A stretch of 64,000 nt of DNA from Acidobacteriota bacterium (GTDB lineage Bacteria; Acidobacteriota; Terriglobia; Bryobacterales; UBA6623), in assembly GCA_016125275.1 (NCBI GenBank), contig WGMB01000010.1:1-64000 (forward strand), read 5' to 3'. Within the stretch, counting starts at the first letter, position 1. The number at the start of each line of letters is the position of its first letter. Below the pieces are notes generated by a model, which saw nothing but the letters and a program-made list of their open reading frames with translations, was not told where the DNA came from and made no database searches. This document shows positions 24,943 to 33,853 of this stretch, piece after piece. The position numbers were made by a program, and so were the translations under genes.

Positions 24943-27065
24943 GCGCCTGGGAAATCGAGCCCTTGGCCCTGCCGCCGGCGTCGCCGATGGAGCGGAGGCC
25001 CGTTCGAGAGGCTGCTTTGTTGGCCTTCTATGGCGCCGCCATCGCGCGCTGGCGCCATCTGGTCGTCGGGGCAGCTTTGCTGGGCGCGGGTCTGGGCTGG
25101 CTGGTCCCGGCGATGCAGGCGCCACGCTGGGAAGCGCTGGCACTGCTCGAGATCGCGCTGCCCAACGAGCGCTTCTTGGAGCTCGACGCGGTCGACCCCT
25201 CGGCCGACCAAGCCGCGTCGTTCCGCACGCGCCTGCAGACGCAAGTCCGCTTACTCGAGAGTCGCAGCCTGGCGGAGCTCGCGGCCGAGCGGCTCCGCGG
25301 AGAGGATACCGAGGCAGCTTGGGATGAGGTGGCGCGTACGCTCGACGTCCGCGCCGGCGACGACAGCCGCATCCTCGAGCTGCGAGCCGAGGCTCCCGAG
25401 CCCGACCAGGCGCGGCGTTTTCTGGAGACCCTCATCGCAGCCTCGCTCGACAGCGCCCGCGAGCGCCGGGAGGCCGAGGCGGTGGCGACCGAGCAATGGT
25501 TCCAGGGCCGGCAAACGGAGCTCGAGAAGCGCTTGCGAGAGTCCGAGCTCGCCCTACAGGAGGCGGCTCGGTTGGCGACGCTGATTCCAGCGTCGGTCGA
25601 TCGGCGTGAGGCCGCCGAAGCCGACCTCCGGCGCATCGAGGAGCATCTGAGCGAGTCGCGGGCCGAGGCATTGGCGCTGCGGGCCCGCAATGAGGCCTCG
25701 GCCTGGTCCGACGCCCCGGGCGATCCCTTGGGGGCCTACCGCCGGGAGCTCGAAACCTTGCTGCGCCGACGCGCCGAGTTGGCCGCGATCTACACCGCCG
25801 AGCACCACCTCCTCCAGCAAGTGGAGGCTGAGATCGGCGTCGTCAAGACGTCCCTGGAAGAGGCCGAAAACCGCCTGCAAGCTGAGCTGGGCCAGGCCCT
25901 GCGGGAGACCGAGCGGCGAGTCGGGTTGCTGGAGGAAGAGCGGACGCGCCGCCTCGAAATGCTCTCCGAGGCCGCCGCAGCGGCCGTTCGCTACGACATC
26001 CTCCAGCGCCAAGTGAGCGCCAACCGAGACCTCTATCAGAGCTTTCTCGACCATGGCCGCAAGGCGGGCGTGGCGGTGCGGACCCCCGTTCCCTCGCTCC
26101 GCGTCGTGGACCCTCCGGCGGCGGGCGAGGAGCCCTTGGGGCCCAATCCGCCCCTGGGGGCTTTGGCGGGCCTGCTGGCGGGACTGGGGCTCTCGATCGC
26201 CGGCGCGGTGCTGGCGGAGCGGCTGGATCAGACCTTCCGCAGACCGGGCGACCTCGGCTCGGCTCTATCGATCCGTGAGCTCGGCGCCATCCCGGACGCG
26301 CGCTGCGAGCCTTCCACCGAGCGCTGGACGGCGGCAATCGGCGCGGCGGCGCCGGCCGATCCGCGCCCGGAACTGGCGGCCTCGCGCCAAGGCTCTTCGC
26401 TGCTGGCGGAATCGATTCGCGCCGTGCGGACCTCGCTGCTGATGGAGGGCCGACCCTCGTCCTCGCGTGGGCTGGTTTGGGCTGTCACCAGCCCCTCGCA
26501 GAGCGACGGCAAGACAACGATCGCGGCGAATCTCGCCCTATCGATGGCGGAGCTGGAGCGGAAGGTGCTGCTGGTGGACGCCGACCTGCGCCGCCCACGG
26601 CTGCACCGCATCTTCGAAGCGGCCAATCGCTCGGGCTTCAGTGACTTGCTGACGCCGCAGGAGCCCTCCGACGAGCAGATCGACCAAGCGATCGCCCCGA
26701 TGCCTGGCGCCAGCCACCTGCACCTGCTTCCGAGTGGCGTGGCGCCCTTCGGCGGGCCCGGCCTGCTGCACTCCGGAGCCGCCGATAGGCTGCTCGAACG
26801 GTTGCGGAGCCGGTTCGACGTCATCATCGTCGACACGCCTCCAGCGCTGGCGGTCTCCGACGCCCGGGTGCTGGCGCGCTGCGCCGACGGGGTCGTGCTG
26901 GTGGTTCGAGCCGGCAGCACCGGCGGGGAGCTGGCGGCTGAAGCCGACTCGCTGCTGCGGGCTGACGGCGCGCACATGCTGGGCGCGGTGCTGAACTCGT
27001 GGAACCCCAGAGACGCTGGGCGGAGGCGCTACAAGGCCTACTTCCAAGGCCCCCAGGCGGCATGA
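24939..27065 (+). CDS. Wzc-like chain-length regulator with BY-kinase domain
   Basis: 708 aa inner-membrane protein. N-terminal Wzz domain with a first helix (VVGAALLGAGLGWLVPAM), then a long coiled coil (about residues 150-380, rich in Glu/Arg/Leu). A second membrane helix follows (GALAGLLAGLGLSIAGAVLA). The C-terminal kinase has Walker A SPSQSDGKTT near residue 517, Walker A' LLVDADLRRP near 545 and Walker B FDVIIVDTPP near 627. It controls chain length and export with the OPX protein. The C-terminal tyrosine cluster is nearly absent: only two Tyr, in RRRYKAYFQ. ATGA overlap with the preceding gene. Confidence 0.93.
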   Translation: MSAWEIEPLALPPASPMERRPVREAALLAFYGAAIARWRHLVVGAALLGAGLGWLVPAMQAPRWEALALLEIALPNERFLELDAVDPSADQAASFRTRLQTQVRLLESRSLAELAAERLRGEDTEAAWDEVARTLDVRAGDDSRILELRAEAPEPDQARRFLETLIAASLDSARERREAEAVATEQWFQGRQTELEKRLRESELALQEAARLATLIPASVDRREAAEADLRRIEEHLSESRAEALALRARNEASAWSDAPGDPLGAYRRELETLLRRRAELAAIYTAEHHLLQQVEAEIGVVKTSLEEAENRLQAELGQALRETERRVGLLEEERTRRLEMLSEAAAAAVRYDILQRQVSANRDLYQSFLDHGRKAGVAVRTPVPSLRVVDPPAAGEEPLGPNPPLGALAGLLAGLGLSIAGAVLAERLDQTFRRPGDLGSALSIRELGAIPDARCEPSTERWTAAIGAAAPADPRPELAASRQGSSLLAESIRAVRTSLLMEGRPSSSRGLVWAVTSPSQSDGKTTIAANLALSMAELERKVLLVDADLRRPRLHRIFEAANRSGFSDLLTPQEPSDEQIDQAIAPMPGASHLHLLPSGVAPFGGPGLLHSGAADRLLERLRSRFDVIIVDTPPALAVSDARVLARCADGVVLVVRAGSTGGELAAEADSLLRADGAHMLGAVLNSWNPRDAGRRRYKAYFQGPQAA

Positions 27066-27066
27066 C

Positions 27067-28308
27067 ATGGCGCCCCGTCTCGCCATCCTCGTCGCCTACG
27101 GCCCGGAAGCTCGGGCATTCGTCCATTCCGGACTGGCCGCCCGATTGGCGGACGAGTGGGAGCTGCTCTTCGCAGCTTCCGAGCCGGAAGCGCCGTCGCT
27201 GGCGGCGGCCCCGGGGCTCCGCCTCGCCGCGCCCCGAGCGGTCGAGCCGGTTTGGCTGACGCGCTTGCACCGCCTGCGGTCCCGATTGCCGGCGGCCGGC
27301 TCGCGAGCCTTCCTCGCCCGCGCGGCGGAATCCGCGGGAGTCCGCTTCGGCGGGGGCTCCTCGGCTTGGAAGGATTGGCTCCGCCGTCACCGCATCGACG
27401 CCGTGCTCGCCGGATCGTTTCAAAGCGTCCGGACGCGCCCGGCGCTCGCTTCGGCCTCCCAACTCGAGATCCCCTCGGTTGTTTGCGCCAACTCCTGGAA
27501 GGACGTGCCCGCCAAGCCGCATTGCGGCGTCCGTCTGGGCGCCCTCGGCGTCTTCACGGCCTACGAGCGAGAGGCTTTCCTGGCAGTCAATCCCGGCTTC
27601 GCCCCGGCTCGGGTCGAAGCCATCGGCTCCCTCCATTGCGCCGCTCTGGCGAACGCGCGGCCCGTCTCTCGAGAAGCGCTACTGCGTTCGGTGCACCTCG
27701 ATCCTCAGCGCCCTTTCGTGTGCTACCCGGCGTCGCGCCTGGGCCAGGGCGACATCGAGCTGATCGAACGGCTGCTCAAAGCGATCTCTCGCCTGCCGGA
27801 ACGTCCGCAACTGCTGGTGCGGCTCAATCCCATGGACCCCGCCGACTGGATCGCTCGGTTTCGAGGCCGCGCCGGAATCGGGTTCGATCGCCCACGTTGG
27901 GACTGGCGGCCCGAGACCGAGTGGATCTCTCCCCTGCCCGAGGACGGTCCGCGCTGGGCCGCGCAGTTGGTTGACGCCGCAGCGATCGTCAGCAAGGCGT
28001 CGACGGTCGTCTGGGAAGCGGCGGCGCTGGGCCGCCAGGTTCTGACCATCGCTTGGGGAGACGATCGCACCGCCTGGGACGCCCCCGATTTCCGGGAAGC
28101 CCGGAGGCAGGGCTGGACGCGCGGCGTGACGGCCGAGAACGCCTTGGCGGAGAGCCTACGGGCGGAGCTGAGCAGCCCCGGCGCCCCGGCGCGGCGGCCG
28201 CCCACAGACGCCATTGAGCGGGCCCGCGATCTGCTGAAGAGCGCGGAAGGGGCGGCCGTGGAATCGCCGCCCACCTGGGCCCAGGCCGCTACCGGAGGGG
28301 TGCGGTGA
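27067..28308 (+). CDS. uncharacterised exopolysaccharide-cluster protein, GT-B-like
   Basis: 413 aa, soluble, no signal. I do not recognise a named family. The C-terminal half looks like a GT-B or CDP-glycerol-transferase-like fold: FVCYPASRLGQGDIELIERL, then AAIVSKASTVVWEAAALGRQ, which resembles the nucleotide-sugar binding loop of such enzymes, and an Asp-rich stretch in IAWGDDRTAWD. The N-terminal half has DAVLAGSFQSVRTRPALASA. A glycosyl- or polyol-phosphate transferase is the best guess from context and layout. It begins 1 bp after the kinase stop and overlaps the next gene at GTGA. Confidence 0.75.
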   Translation: MAPRLAILVAYGPEARAFVHSGLAARLADEWELLFAASEPEAPSLAAAPGLRLAAPRAVEPVWLTRLHRLRSRLPAAGSRAFLARAAESAGVRFGGGSSAWKDWLRRHRIDAVLAGSFQSVRTRPALASASQLEIPSVVCANSWKDVPAKPHCGVRLGALGVFTAYEREAFLAVNPGFAPARVEAIGSLHCAALANARPVSREALLRSVHLDPQRPFVCYPASRLGQGDIELIERLLKAISRLPERPQLLVRLNPMDPADWIARFRGRAGIGFDRPRWDWRPETEWISPLPEDGPRWAAQLVDAAAIVSKASTVVWEAAALGRQVLTIAWGDDRTAWDAPDFREARRQGWTRGVTAENALAESLRAELSSPGAPARRPPTDAIERARDLLKSAEGAAVESPPTWAQAATGGVR

Positions 28309-29456
28309 AGCTGCTCTATCTTTGCCCCGAATACCCTCCGGCTCCGTGCGGCGGAGTCGGAGTGTTCTACCAGACTCTGGCGACCGAAGCGGCCCGCCGC
28401 GGCCTGTCGGTCTCGGTGCTCTCTGCAGACCCGGCAGGTCGCGAACCCTACCACCGGAAAGAAGCCGGCGTCGACGTGCTGCGGATTCCGGCGAGCGGGC
28501 GGGAGATCCCGGACCGCCTGCGGTTTCGCAGGGAAGCGGGGCTGGCTGTCGAGCGTCTGCGGCCGGACTTGGTGGAGACGTACGACTGGAGCGGCCCTGT
28601 CCCCGGCCGCATTGCGGCTCCACTCGTCGTACGCATGCATGGGGCGTCCACGGTGCGCGCGGGCTGGTTCGGCCGTCGACCGAGCCGGCTGCTGGCTTGG
28701 TGTGAACGGCAGACGCTGCGCTCTGCCGACGCGCTAGCTGCGGTTTCGGACTGGATCGGCCGTCACACAGCCTCGACGTTCCCCCTGGGACAGGCTTGGA
28801 CGACTCTGCCCAACGGCGTCGACGCCGACTTATTTCGGCCGGACTCCTCCGTTTGGACCGATCAGGAGAGCCCGCGCCGGCCGGAGGCGCTCTACGTCGG
28901 CTCAGTCCGCGAGGACAAGGGCGCGCCGCTGCTGTTGGACGCTTTCGCCGTCGTCGCGCGCCGCCGGCCGGATCTGCATCTGCGAATGACCGGGGCATTG
29001 CCGCCCCAGGGGCTCGCTGCACCCTTTCTGGCCGACCGGCTGGCCGGCCTGGAGCCCGGCGTTCGCCGCCGGATACGGTTTGATGGGCGTCAACAGCGCG
29101 CCTCCCTGCCCAGTCTCTACCAGCAGGCCGCCTTCTGCGTCTTCCCTTCTTCGGGCGAAGCGCACCCGATGGCCTGCTTGGAGGCGATGGCCTGCGGCGC
29201 CCCCGTGATCGCCAATGCCGCGGGAGGGATGGGAGAGACCATCGCCCACGAGCGCAGCGGCTGGTTGGTTCAGTCCCGCGACCCGTCGGTTTGGGCGGCC
29301 GCAATGGAGCGAGCGCTGGCTTCACCCGAGCAATGCCGGCTCCTGGGGCAGGCCGCCCGCCGCCGGGTGGAGAGCTGCTATCGACTCGACCGCATGGTCG
29401 ACCGCAATCTCCAGTTCTACGCGCTCGTTGCCGCGGGCCGGGCGGTGGCGGCATGA
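28305..29456 (+). CDS. glycosyltransferase family 4 protein
   Basis: 383 aa GT-B enzyme. The N-terminal Rossmann domain begins LLYLCPEYPPAPCGGVGVF with the Gly-rich acceptor-side loop. The nucleotide-sugar domain has ALYVGSVREDKGAPLLLDAF, and the family EX7E motif is in SSGEAHPMACLEAMACGAPV. Cytoplasmic or peripheral on the membrane. Builds the repeat unit of the exopolysaccharide; sugar unknown. GTG start overlapping the preceding TGA (GTGA); the stop overlaps the next ATG. Confidence 0.92.
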   Translation: MKLLYLCPEYPPAPCGGVGVFYQTLATEAARRGLSVSVLSADPAGREPYHRKEAGVDVLRIPASGREIPDRLRFRREAGLAVERLRPDLVETYDWSGPVPGRIAAPLVVRMHGASTVRAGWFGRRPSRLLAWCERQTLRSADALAAVSDWIGRHTASTFPLGQAWTTLPNGVDADLFRPDSSVWTDQESPRRPEALYVGSVREDKGAPLLLDAFAVVARRRPDLHLRMTGALPPQGLAAPFLADRLAGLEPGVRRRIRFDGRQQRASLPSLYQQAAFCVFPSSGEAHPMACLEAMACGAPVIANAAGGMGETIAHERSGWLVQSRDPSVWAAAMERALASPEQCRLLGQAARRRVESCYRLDRMVDRNLQFYALVAAGRAVAA

Positions 29457-30460
29457 GTGGGCTGGGCTTCGCCGTCATCGTGCCGACGTTCCGCCGACCG
29501 GCGCTGCTGGCCCGGCTGCTGAGCGACCTCTCGCTCCAGAGCCGCCTCGCCGACGAGCTTTGGGTGGTGGACGGCGAAGGGGGCTCGCCGGCCGTCCGGC
29601 AAGCTTTGACCGAATCGGATTGGGCCCGAGCGGGACGGCCGAGCGGACTCATCCCGTCCACCCAAGCCAACCTGCCCTTTCAGCGCTGCCTGGGCCGGGC
29701 TGCGACGAACTGCGAGGCTGTCCTCTATCTCGACGACGACGTTCGCCTGCGCTCGCGGGAGACGGTGGGGGCGCTGATCGGCGCGCTCGAGCGAGGCGCG
29801 GCGGCCGCCACGGCTCCGATCGACCTCGCCGGCGAGTTGAAGCGCAAAGCAGGTCCGCACCGCTGGGGCGCCGCCGCTCGGACGGCGCCCGGAAGCCTCA
29901 CGGCCTCGGGCACGCGCCGGGAGCCCCTCGTCTCGCCGGGGCAATCCTACGCGCCGGTGGAATGGCTGCGAGGGGGCGCCATGGCCTTTCGCGCGGAAGC
30001 CCTGCGGCCCGAGAGCTTCCCGGTCGAGCTATTCGAGCTCGCCCGGCGGGGGCTCGGGCTCGGCGAGGACCTTCTGCTGGCTCGGATCGCACGGCGTTCC
30101 GGCGAGCTCTGGCTGGCGCTGGAAGCGTCCGTCGAACACCCCGGAGACGACGCGACCCGCGCCTACTCCAAAGCGCCCTGGAAACACGGCTTCGCGCGCA
30201 GCCTCAGCCGGCGGTTCCTGTGCCCCTATCTTCGCCCCGTTCCCTCGACCGCCGACGTCGTTCGGGCGCACGTGGGGGCGATCTCCGAGGCGCTACTGCG
30301 GCAAGAGCCGGGCTGCGCCCGCTGGGTCGGGGGGTACGTCAGCGGCGCGTTTGCGAACCTGCCCCGACTCCTCAGCGACAGCGAGATCGATTGGGCCGCC
30401 GAACGACGCCGCTCCCTGGCCGGCGCGCGACGGTTCATCCGGGAGGCAGTCCCCGCGTGA
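29453..30460 (+). CDS. glycosyltransferase family 2 protein
   Basis: 335 aa. GT-A fold with FAVIVPTFRRPALLARLLSD at the N-terminus, a DXD-type motif in VLYLDDDVRLRS, and the acceptor-site region GGAMAFRAEAL with the downstream GEDLLLARIARRSG. No membrane helices. The frame stays open for 54 codons upstream of 29453 inside the preceding gene, but the ATG at 29453 overlaps that gene's stop (ATGA) and starts exactly at the fold. Confidence 0.92.
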   Translation: MSGLGFAVIVPTFRRPALLARLLSDLSLQSRLADELWVVDGEGGSPAVRQALTESDWARAGRPSGLIPSTQANLPFQRCLGRAATNCEAVLYLDDDVRLRSRETVGALIGALERGAAAATAPIDLAGELKRKAGPHRWGAAARTAPGSLTASGTRREPLVSPGQSYAPVEWLRGGAMAFRAEALRPESFPVELFELARRGLGLGEDLLLARIARRSGELWLALEASVEHPGDDATRAYSKAPWKHGFARSLSRRFLCPYLRPVPSTADVVRAHVGAISEALLRQEPGCARWVGGYVSGAFANLPRLLSDSEIDWAAERRRSLAGARRFIREAVPA

Positions 30461-31680
30461 TGACCTCCACCGCGCCGCTCCTGTTTGCCGCCACGACGCT
30501 GTTGGCGCTGATGGCGGCCTCCGCCCCGGACTTGGGGATTTCTCTGACGGCGCCGTGCTTCGGCCTGCTGGCTCTGGAGCGGCTGACGCGGCGTAGCGCG
30601 CCCAGCGGCGCGCCCGTGCACCTCGCCTTGGCCTCCCTGTTCGTCGCCGGCTGCGGTCTATCGCTGGCGGCGAGGGTGTGGGGCGGCGACGCCGGCGAGC
30701 TGGCGCGGGGGGATCTGTTGCTCCTCGTGCGCTTCGGCTACTGGGCGGCTGTGCTGGCCCTGACCGCCGACGCCTTGGCGCGAGCCCCTTGGACGCCTCG
30801 GCTGGCGCATTGGGCGGCTGTCTGCGCAGCGGGCTTGGCGGCGTTGCGCCTGCTCGACGGGCTGTTTCAAGGCGGCCTACACCACGAGCCGCGCTGGCTC
30901 AGCCAGAACGACTACGGGCTGCGCTTCTCACTGTTCATTCCGTTCCTGATCGGCAGCATCGTCGGCGCGCGCCGCGGAGCTTCTGCGGGCTGGACTTTGG
31001 CGCTAGCGGGAGCGCTTGCGGTCGTGCTGCTCAACGGCTCCCGCTCGGCTTGGGTCACGGTCGCCCTGGCGAGCGGCGTCATCCTGGCCATTCACTGGCT
31101 GGCCGGCCGGCTCCGAATCGGCGCCCTGGCGGGACTGGCCGCCACCCTGGCCTGTTGCGCGGCGCTGCCGTGGCTTGCCTCAGGTCCGCTACGAGGGCGT
31201 TTGCAGGCGCGCTGGGACACGCTGAGCCGGCTTGAGACCGACAAGCCGGTGCTGACGCGCAAGTTGCTGGTCGAGAAGGGCTTGCTGCTGTTCGATCAAC
31301 GGCCGCTGTTCGGCCAGGGCCTGGGCGGCTTCTCCCGCAGCCGCGTCCGTCTGGTGAGCTCCCAGGAGGCTTGGCTCACCGACGCCGACCTGAGCTCCCG
31401 CTCCGCCCACAACGCCTACGTCAAGGTTCTGGCCGAGACCGGGCTGGCGGGAGCGCTGCCGTTGCTGGCGCTGCTTGGCTGGCTCGCCCTGCGCGGCGGC
31501 GCGGCGGCCGTCCGGCTCACCCGCCGCGGCCACTGCTGGGCGGCCACGGCCTACGGCTCGTTTCTGGCCGTCAGCGCACACCTTTGGACCCTTTCGGGGC
31601 TGACCGGAACCGAGCCCTGGTTCATCTACGGCTGGGTGGCGGCGGCCATCGTGCGCGACCAAGCGGAGGGCCGGGCGTGA
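30460..31680 (+). CDS. O-antigen ligase / Wzy-type polymerase membrane protein
   Basis: 406 aa with about ten hydrophobic helices. The Wzy_C (O-antigen ligase) region is marked by VVLLNGSRSAWVTVALASG and, after a large periplasmic loop, SAHNAYVKVLAETGLAGALPLL, where the His is the conserved ligase/polymerase residue. The loop contains RPLFGQGLGGF. In an exopolysaccharide operon the likely role is polymerising undecaprenyl-linked repeat units. Start ATG 30460 overlaps the stop of the GT2 gene (TGATG). A longer open frame upstream runs out of frame through that GT2 gene and is not part of this protein. Confidence 0.9.
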   Translation: MTSTAPLLFAATTLLALMAASAPDLGISLTAPCFGLLALERLTRRSAPSGAPVHLALASLFVAGCGLSLAARVWGGDAGELARGDLLLLVRFGYWAAVLALTADALARAPWTPRLAHWAAVCAAGLAALRLLDGLFQGGLHHEPRWLSQNDYGLRFSLFIPFLIGSIVGARRGASAGWTLALAGALAVVLLNGSRSAWVTVALASGVILAIHWLAGRLRIGALAGLAATLACCAALPWLASGPLRGRLQARWDTLSRLETDKPVLTRKLLVEKGLLLFDQRPLFGQGLGGFSRSRVRLVSSQEAWLTDADLSSRSAHNAYVKVLAETGLAGALPLLALLGWLALRGGAAAVRLTRRGHCWAATAYGSFLAVSAHLWTLSGLTGTEPWFIYGWVAAAIVRDQAEGRA

Positions 31681-32822
31681 GGGTCGTCGTCGTCTCCGAC
31701 ATTCCTCTGTGGCCGACCGACTCCGGTTGGGCGGCGCCGCACTGCGACCTTTCCGAGGTCGGCGTTTTGAGAGGCCTGTGCGACGAGCTCTCGTTGGTCG
31801 GGCTGGCCCAAACGGATCGACGGCCGCCCCACGCCGCGCCGGTTCCGAAAACGGTGGATGTCGTCGCCTTTGCCGCGCCGACCGGGGGCAAGCCGGCCGC
31901 AATCGCAGCCGCCGCGCGGGCCGTTCCGACGCTCTGGCGGGCGCTGCGCAGGGCCGACGCGGCACAGTTGCGGCTACCGTCCAAGCTCGGAGCGGCGGCG
32001 CTGGCCGCCCTGCAGGGCTTGCCGGCGCGGCCGGTCGTGTGGGCTCGCTGGGGCGGCGAATGGGGACCGCGCGACGCCGAGCCGCCGACCTATCGTTGGC
32101 AGCGCTGGGCGGCGCAGCGGGGCCTCAGCGGGTGCCGACCGACCATCGTCGGGCCCGCGTCGTTCGATTCGAACCCGCCAAGGCTGCCGAACCCGACCCG
32201 CTCGGCGGCGGAGCTCGCGGCAGCAGCCGTCGCAACAGCCGGCAAAAGGCTCACGGCGCCGATTCGCATCCTCTTCTGCGGCCGGCTCGCCGCCGACAAG
32301 GGCTGTGGACAGGTTCTGGAGATCGTCGCCGAGCTGCGGCGGCGGGGGCTCGCCGTCCGCGTCGACATTCTCGGCGACGGGCCCGAGCGTGCGGCCCTGG
32401 AAGGGCGCGCCCAATCGCTTGGTCTCGCCGGCGCGGCTTGCTTCTACGGTTGGCTGGACCCTGCCAGCCAAGACCAACTGGCCTCTCACGCCCACTTCGC
32501 GCTTTTGCCCAGCGTCACCGAAGGTTGGCCGCGCTCTCTGAGCGAGGCGATGGCTTGGCGAGTCGTGCCGCTGGCCACGCCGGTCGGAGCGATTCCCAAC
32601 GTGCTGAACAGCGTCGACCCCTGCTTGCTGCTGCCGCGCGACAAGCCGTCCCGCTGGGCGGACCGCATCGAGGCGGCCGCGGCCGATCCTGCCCTCTGGC
32701 GATTCTGGGCGGACCGCGCTGCGATCCAGGCGCAACAGTTCTCTCTCGAGGTCTACGCCGACGCAGTCTCCGCGCTGTGGGCCTTCGCCGAGAACCTCGA
32801 GCCCGCGGAGGCGTTGCGATGA
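31677..32822 (+). CDS. glycosyltransferase family 4 protein
   Basis: 381 aa from a GTG that overlaps the polymerase stop (GTGA). The N-terminus reads RVVVVSDIPLWPTDSG. The nucleotide-sugar domain has IRILFCGRLAADKGCGQVLE, VRVDILGDGPERAAL, and PSVTEGWPRSLSEAMAWRVVPLA with the two conserved Glu (EX7E). Adds a sugar to the exopolysaccharide repeat unit; specificity unknown. Confidence 0.9.
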   Translation: MRVVVVSDIPLWPTDSGWAAPHCDLSEVGVLRGLCDELSLVGLAQTDRRPPHAAPVPKTVDVVAFAAPTGGKPAAIAAAARAVPTLWRALRRADAAQLRLPSKLGAAALAALQGLPARPVVWARWGGEWGPRDAEPPTYRWQRWAAQRGLSGCRPTIVGPASFDSNPPRLPNPTRSAAELAAAAVATAGKRLTAPIRILFCGRLAADKGCGQVLEIVAELRRRGLAVRVDILGDGPERAALEGRAQSLGLAGAACFYGWLDPASQDQLASHAHFALLPSVTEGWPRSLSEAMAWRVVPLATPVGAIPNVLNSVDPCLLLPRDKPSRWADRIEAAAADPALWRFWADRAAIQAQQFSLEVYADAVSALWAFAENLEPAEALR

Positions 32823-33853
32823 CGTCGGCGCTGATCCTCGGGCCGCATCTGTCCGGCCGGGGCGACTCGGTCAAGGTCTGCGAGGAGCTGGCGGAGAGAC
32901 TCCGGGGAGAGGGGTGGCCGATCCGGACGGCGTCGCACTACGCCGGAGGCTTGGCTCGAACCGCCGATGCCGTCGCCAGCGTTCTGCGCTGGCGGGGCAG
33001 CTACCGGGTGGCGCACGTCGATGTGTACAGTGGGCGGGCCTTCCTGTGGGCCGAGGCCGTCTGCCTGGCGCTCGAGGCGGTCCGCAAGCCGTTTGTGCTG
33101 ACGCTGCACGGCGGGGCCCTGCCGGAGCTGGCTCGGCGGCAGCCCCGGCGCGTGCGACGGCTGCTGGGCCGTGCGGCGGCGGTCACTGCACCATCGAGCT
33201 ATCTACTGGGCGCGCTCGGCCCGGCCGCGGGGCGCGCCGAGCTCATCCCCAACGCCATCGACTTGGCTCGTTATCCTTTTTGGCTGCGCGCCCGCCCCGC
33301 CCCGCGCCTGATCTGGCTGCGAGCCTTCCACGACCTCTATAACTCCGTGCTGGCCGTAGAGACGTTGGCCCGACTGAAGGCGGACTTTCCCCAGGCCACG
33401 CTCCGCATGATCGGCCCGGACCGCGGCGACGGCGCGCTGCTACGCTGCCGCACCCAAACGCGTCGGCTGTCGCTCGAAGACGCCGTGGCCTTCGAGGGAC
33501 CTGCGCCCAAGCTCGACGTGCCCGCGCGGCTGGCCCAGGGCGACATCTTTCTCAACACCTCGTCGGTCGACAACACGCCGGTCAGCGTGATCGAAGCCAT
33601 GGCCTGCGGACTTTGCATCGTCAGCACCCGGGTCGGAGGCATTCCGGATCTGCTCGAGGACGGCTCCGATGCGCTGCTGACCAGCGGCGATCCGGCGCAG
33701 ATGGCCGCCGCCGTGCGGCGCATTCTCAGTGAGCCTGGACTGGCCGAGCGGCTTTCCGCCAATGCCCGCCGCAAGGCGGAAGCGCTCGACTGGAGCGCTG
33801 TACTGCCGCGTTGGCAGGAGCTGCTGACCCACGCCGCGGAAGGCAGGACATGA
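32819..33853 (+). CDS. glycosyltransferase family 4 protein
   Basis: 344 aa. MTSALILGPHLSGRGDSVKV opens the acceptor domain. The donor domain has PRLIWLRAFHDLYNSVLAVE in place of the more usual GRL-x-x-KG loop, TLRMIGPDRGDGALL, and SSVDNTPVSVIEAMACGLCIV. In the last, the first Glu of EX7E appears to be replaced (DNTP) while the second is kept, a pattern seen in some GT4 subgroups. ATGA overlap on both sides. Reading frame chosen by the ATG at 32819; open sequence upstream belongs to another frame of the neighbour. Confidence 0.88.
   Translation: MTSALILGPHLSGRGDSVKVCEELAERLRGEGWPIRTASHYAGGLARTADAVASVLRWRGSYRVAHVDVYSGRAFLWAEAVCLALEAVRKPFVLTLHGGALPELARRQPRRVRRLLGRAAAVTAPSSYLLGALGPAAGRAELIPNAIDLARYPFWLRARPAPRLIWLRAFHDLYNSVLAVETLARLKADFPQATLRMIGPDRGDGALLRCRTQTRRLSLEDAVAFEGPAPKLDVPARLAQGDIFLNTSSVDNTPVSVIEAMACGLCIVSTRVGGIPDLLEDGSDALLTSGDPAQMAAAVRRILSEPGLAERLSANARRKAEALDWSAVLPRWQELLTHAAEGRT

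Noticed and set aside
29291-29452. 54-codon N-terminal extension of the GT2 protein
   Set aside because: It lies inside the preceding GT4 gene; the ATGA overlap at 29453 starts exactly at the GT-A fold.
29215-30459. N-terminal extension of the O-antigen-ligase-like protein
   Set aside because: The extra 415 codons run out of frame through the GT2 gene and read as Arg-rich noise; the real start is the ATG at 30460.
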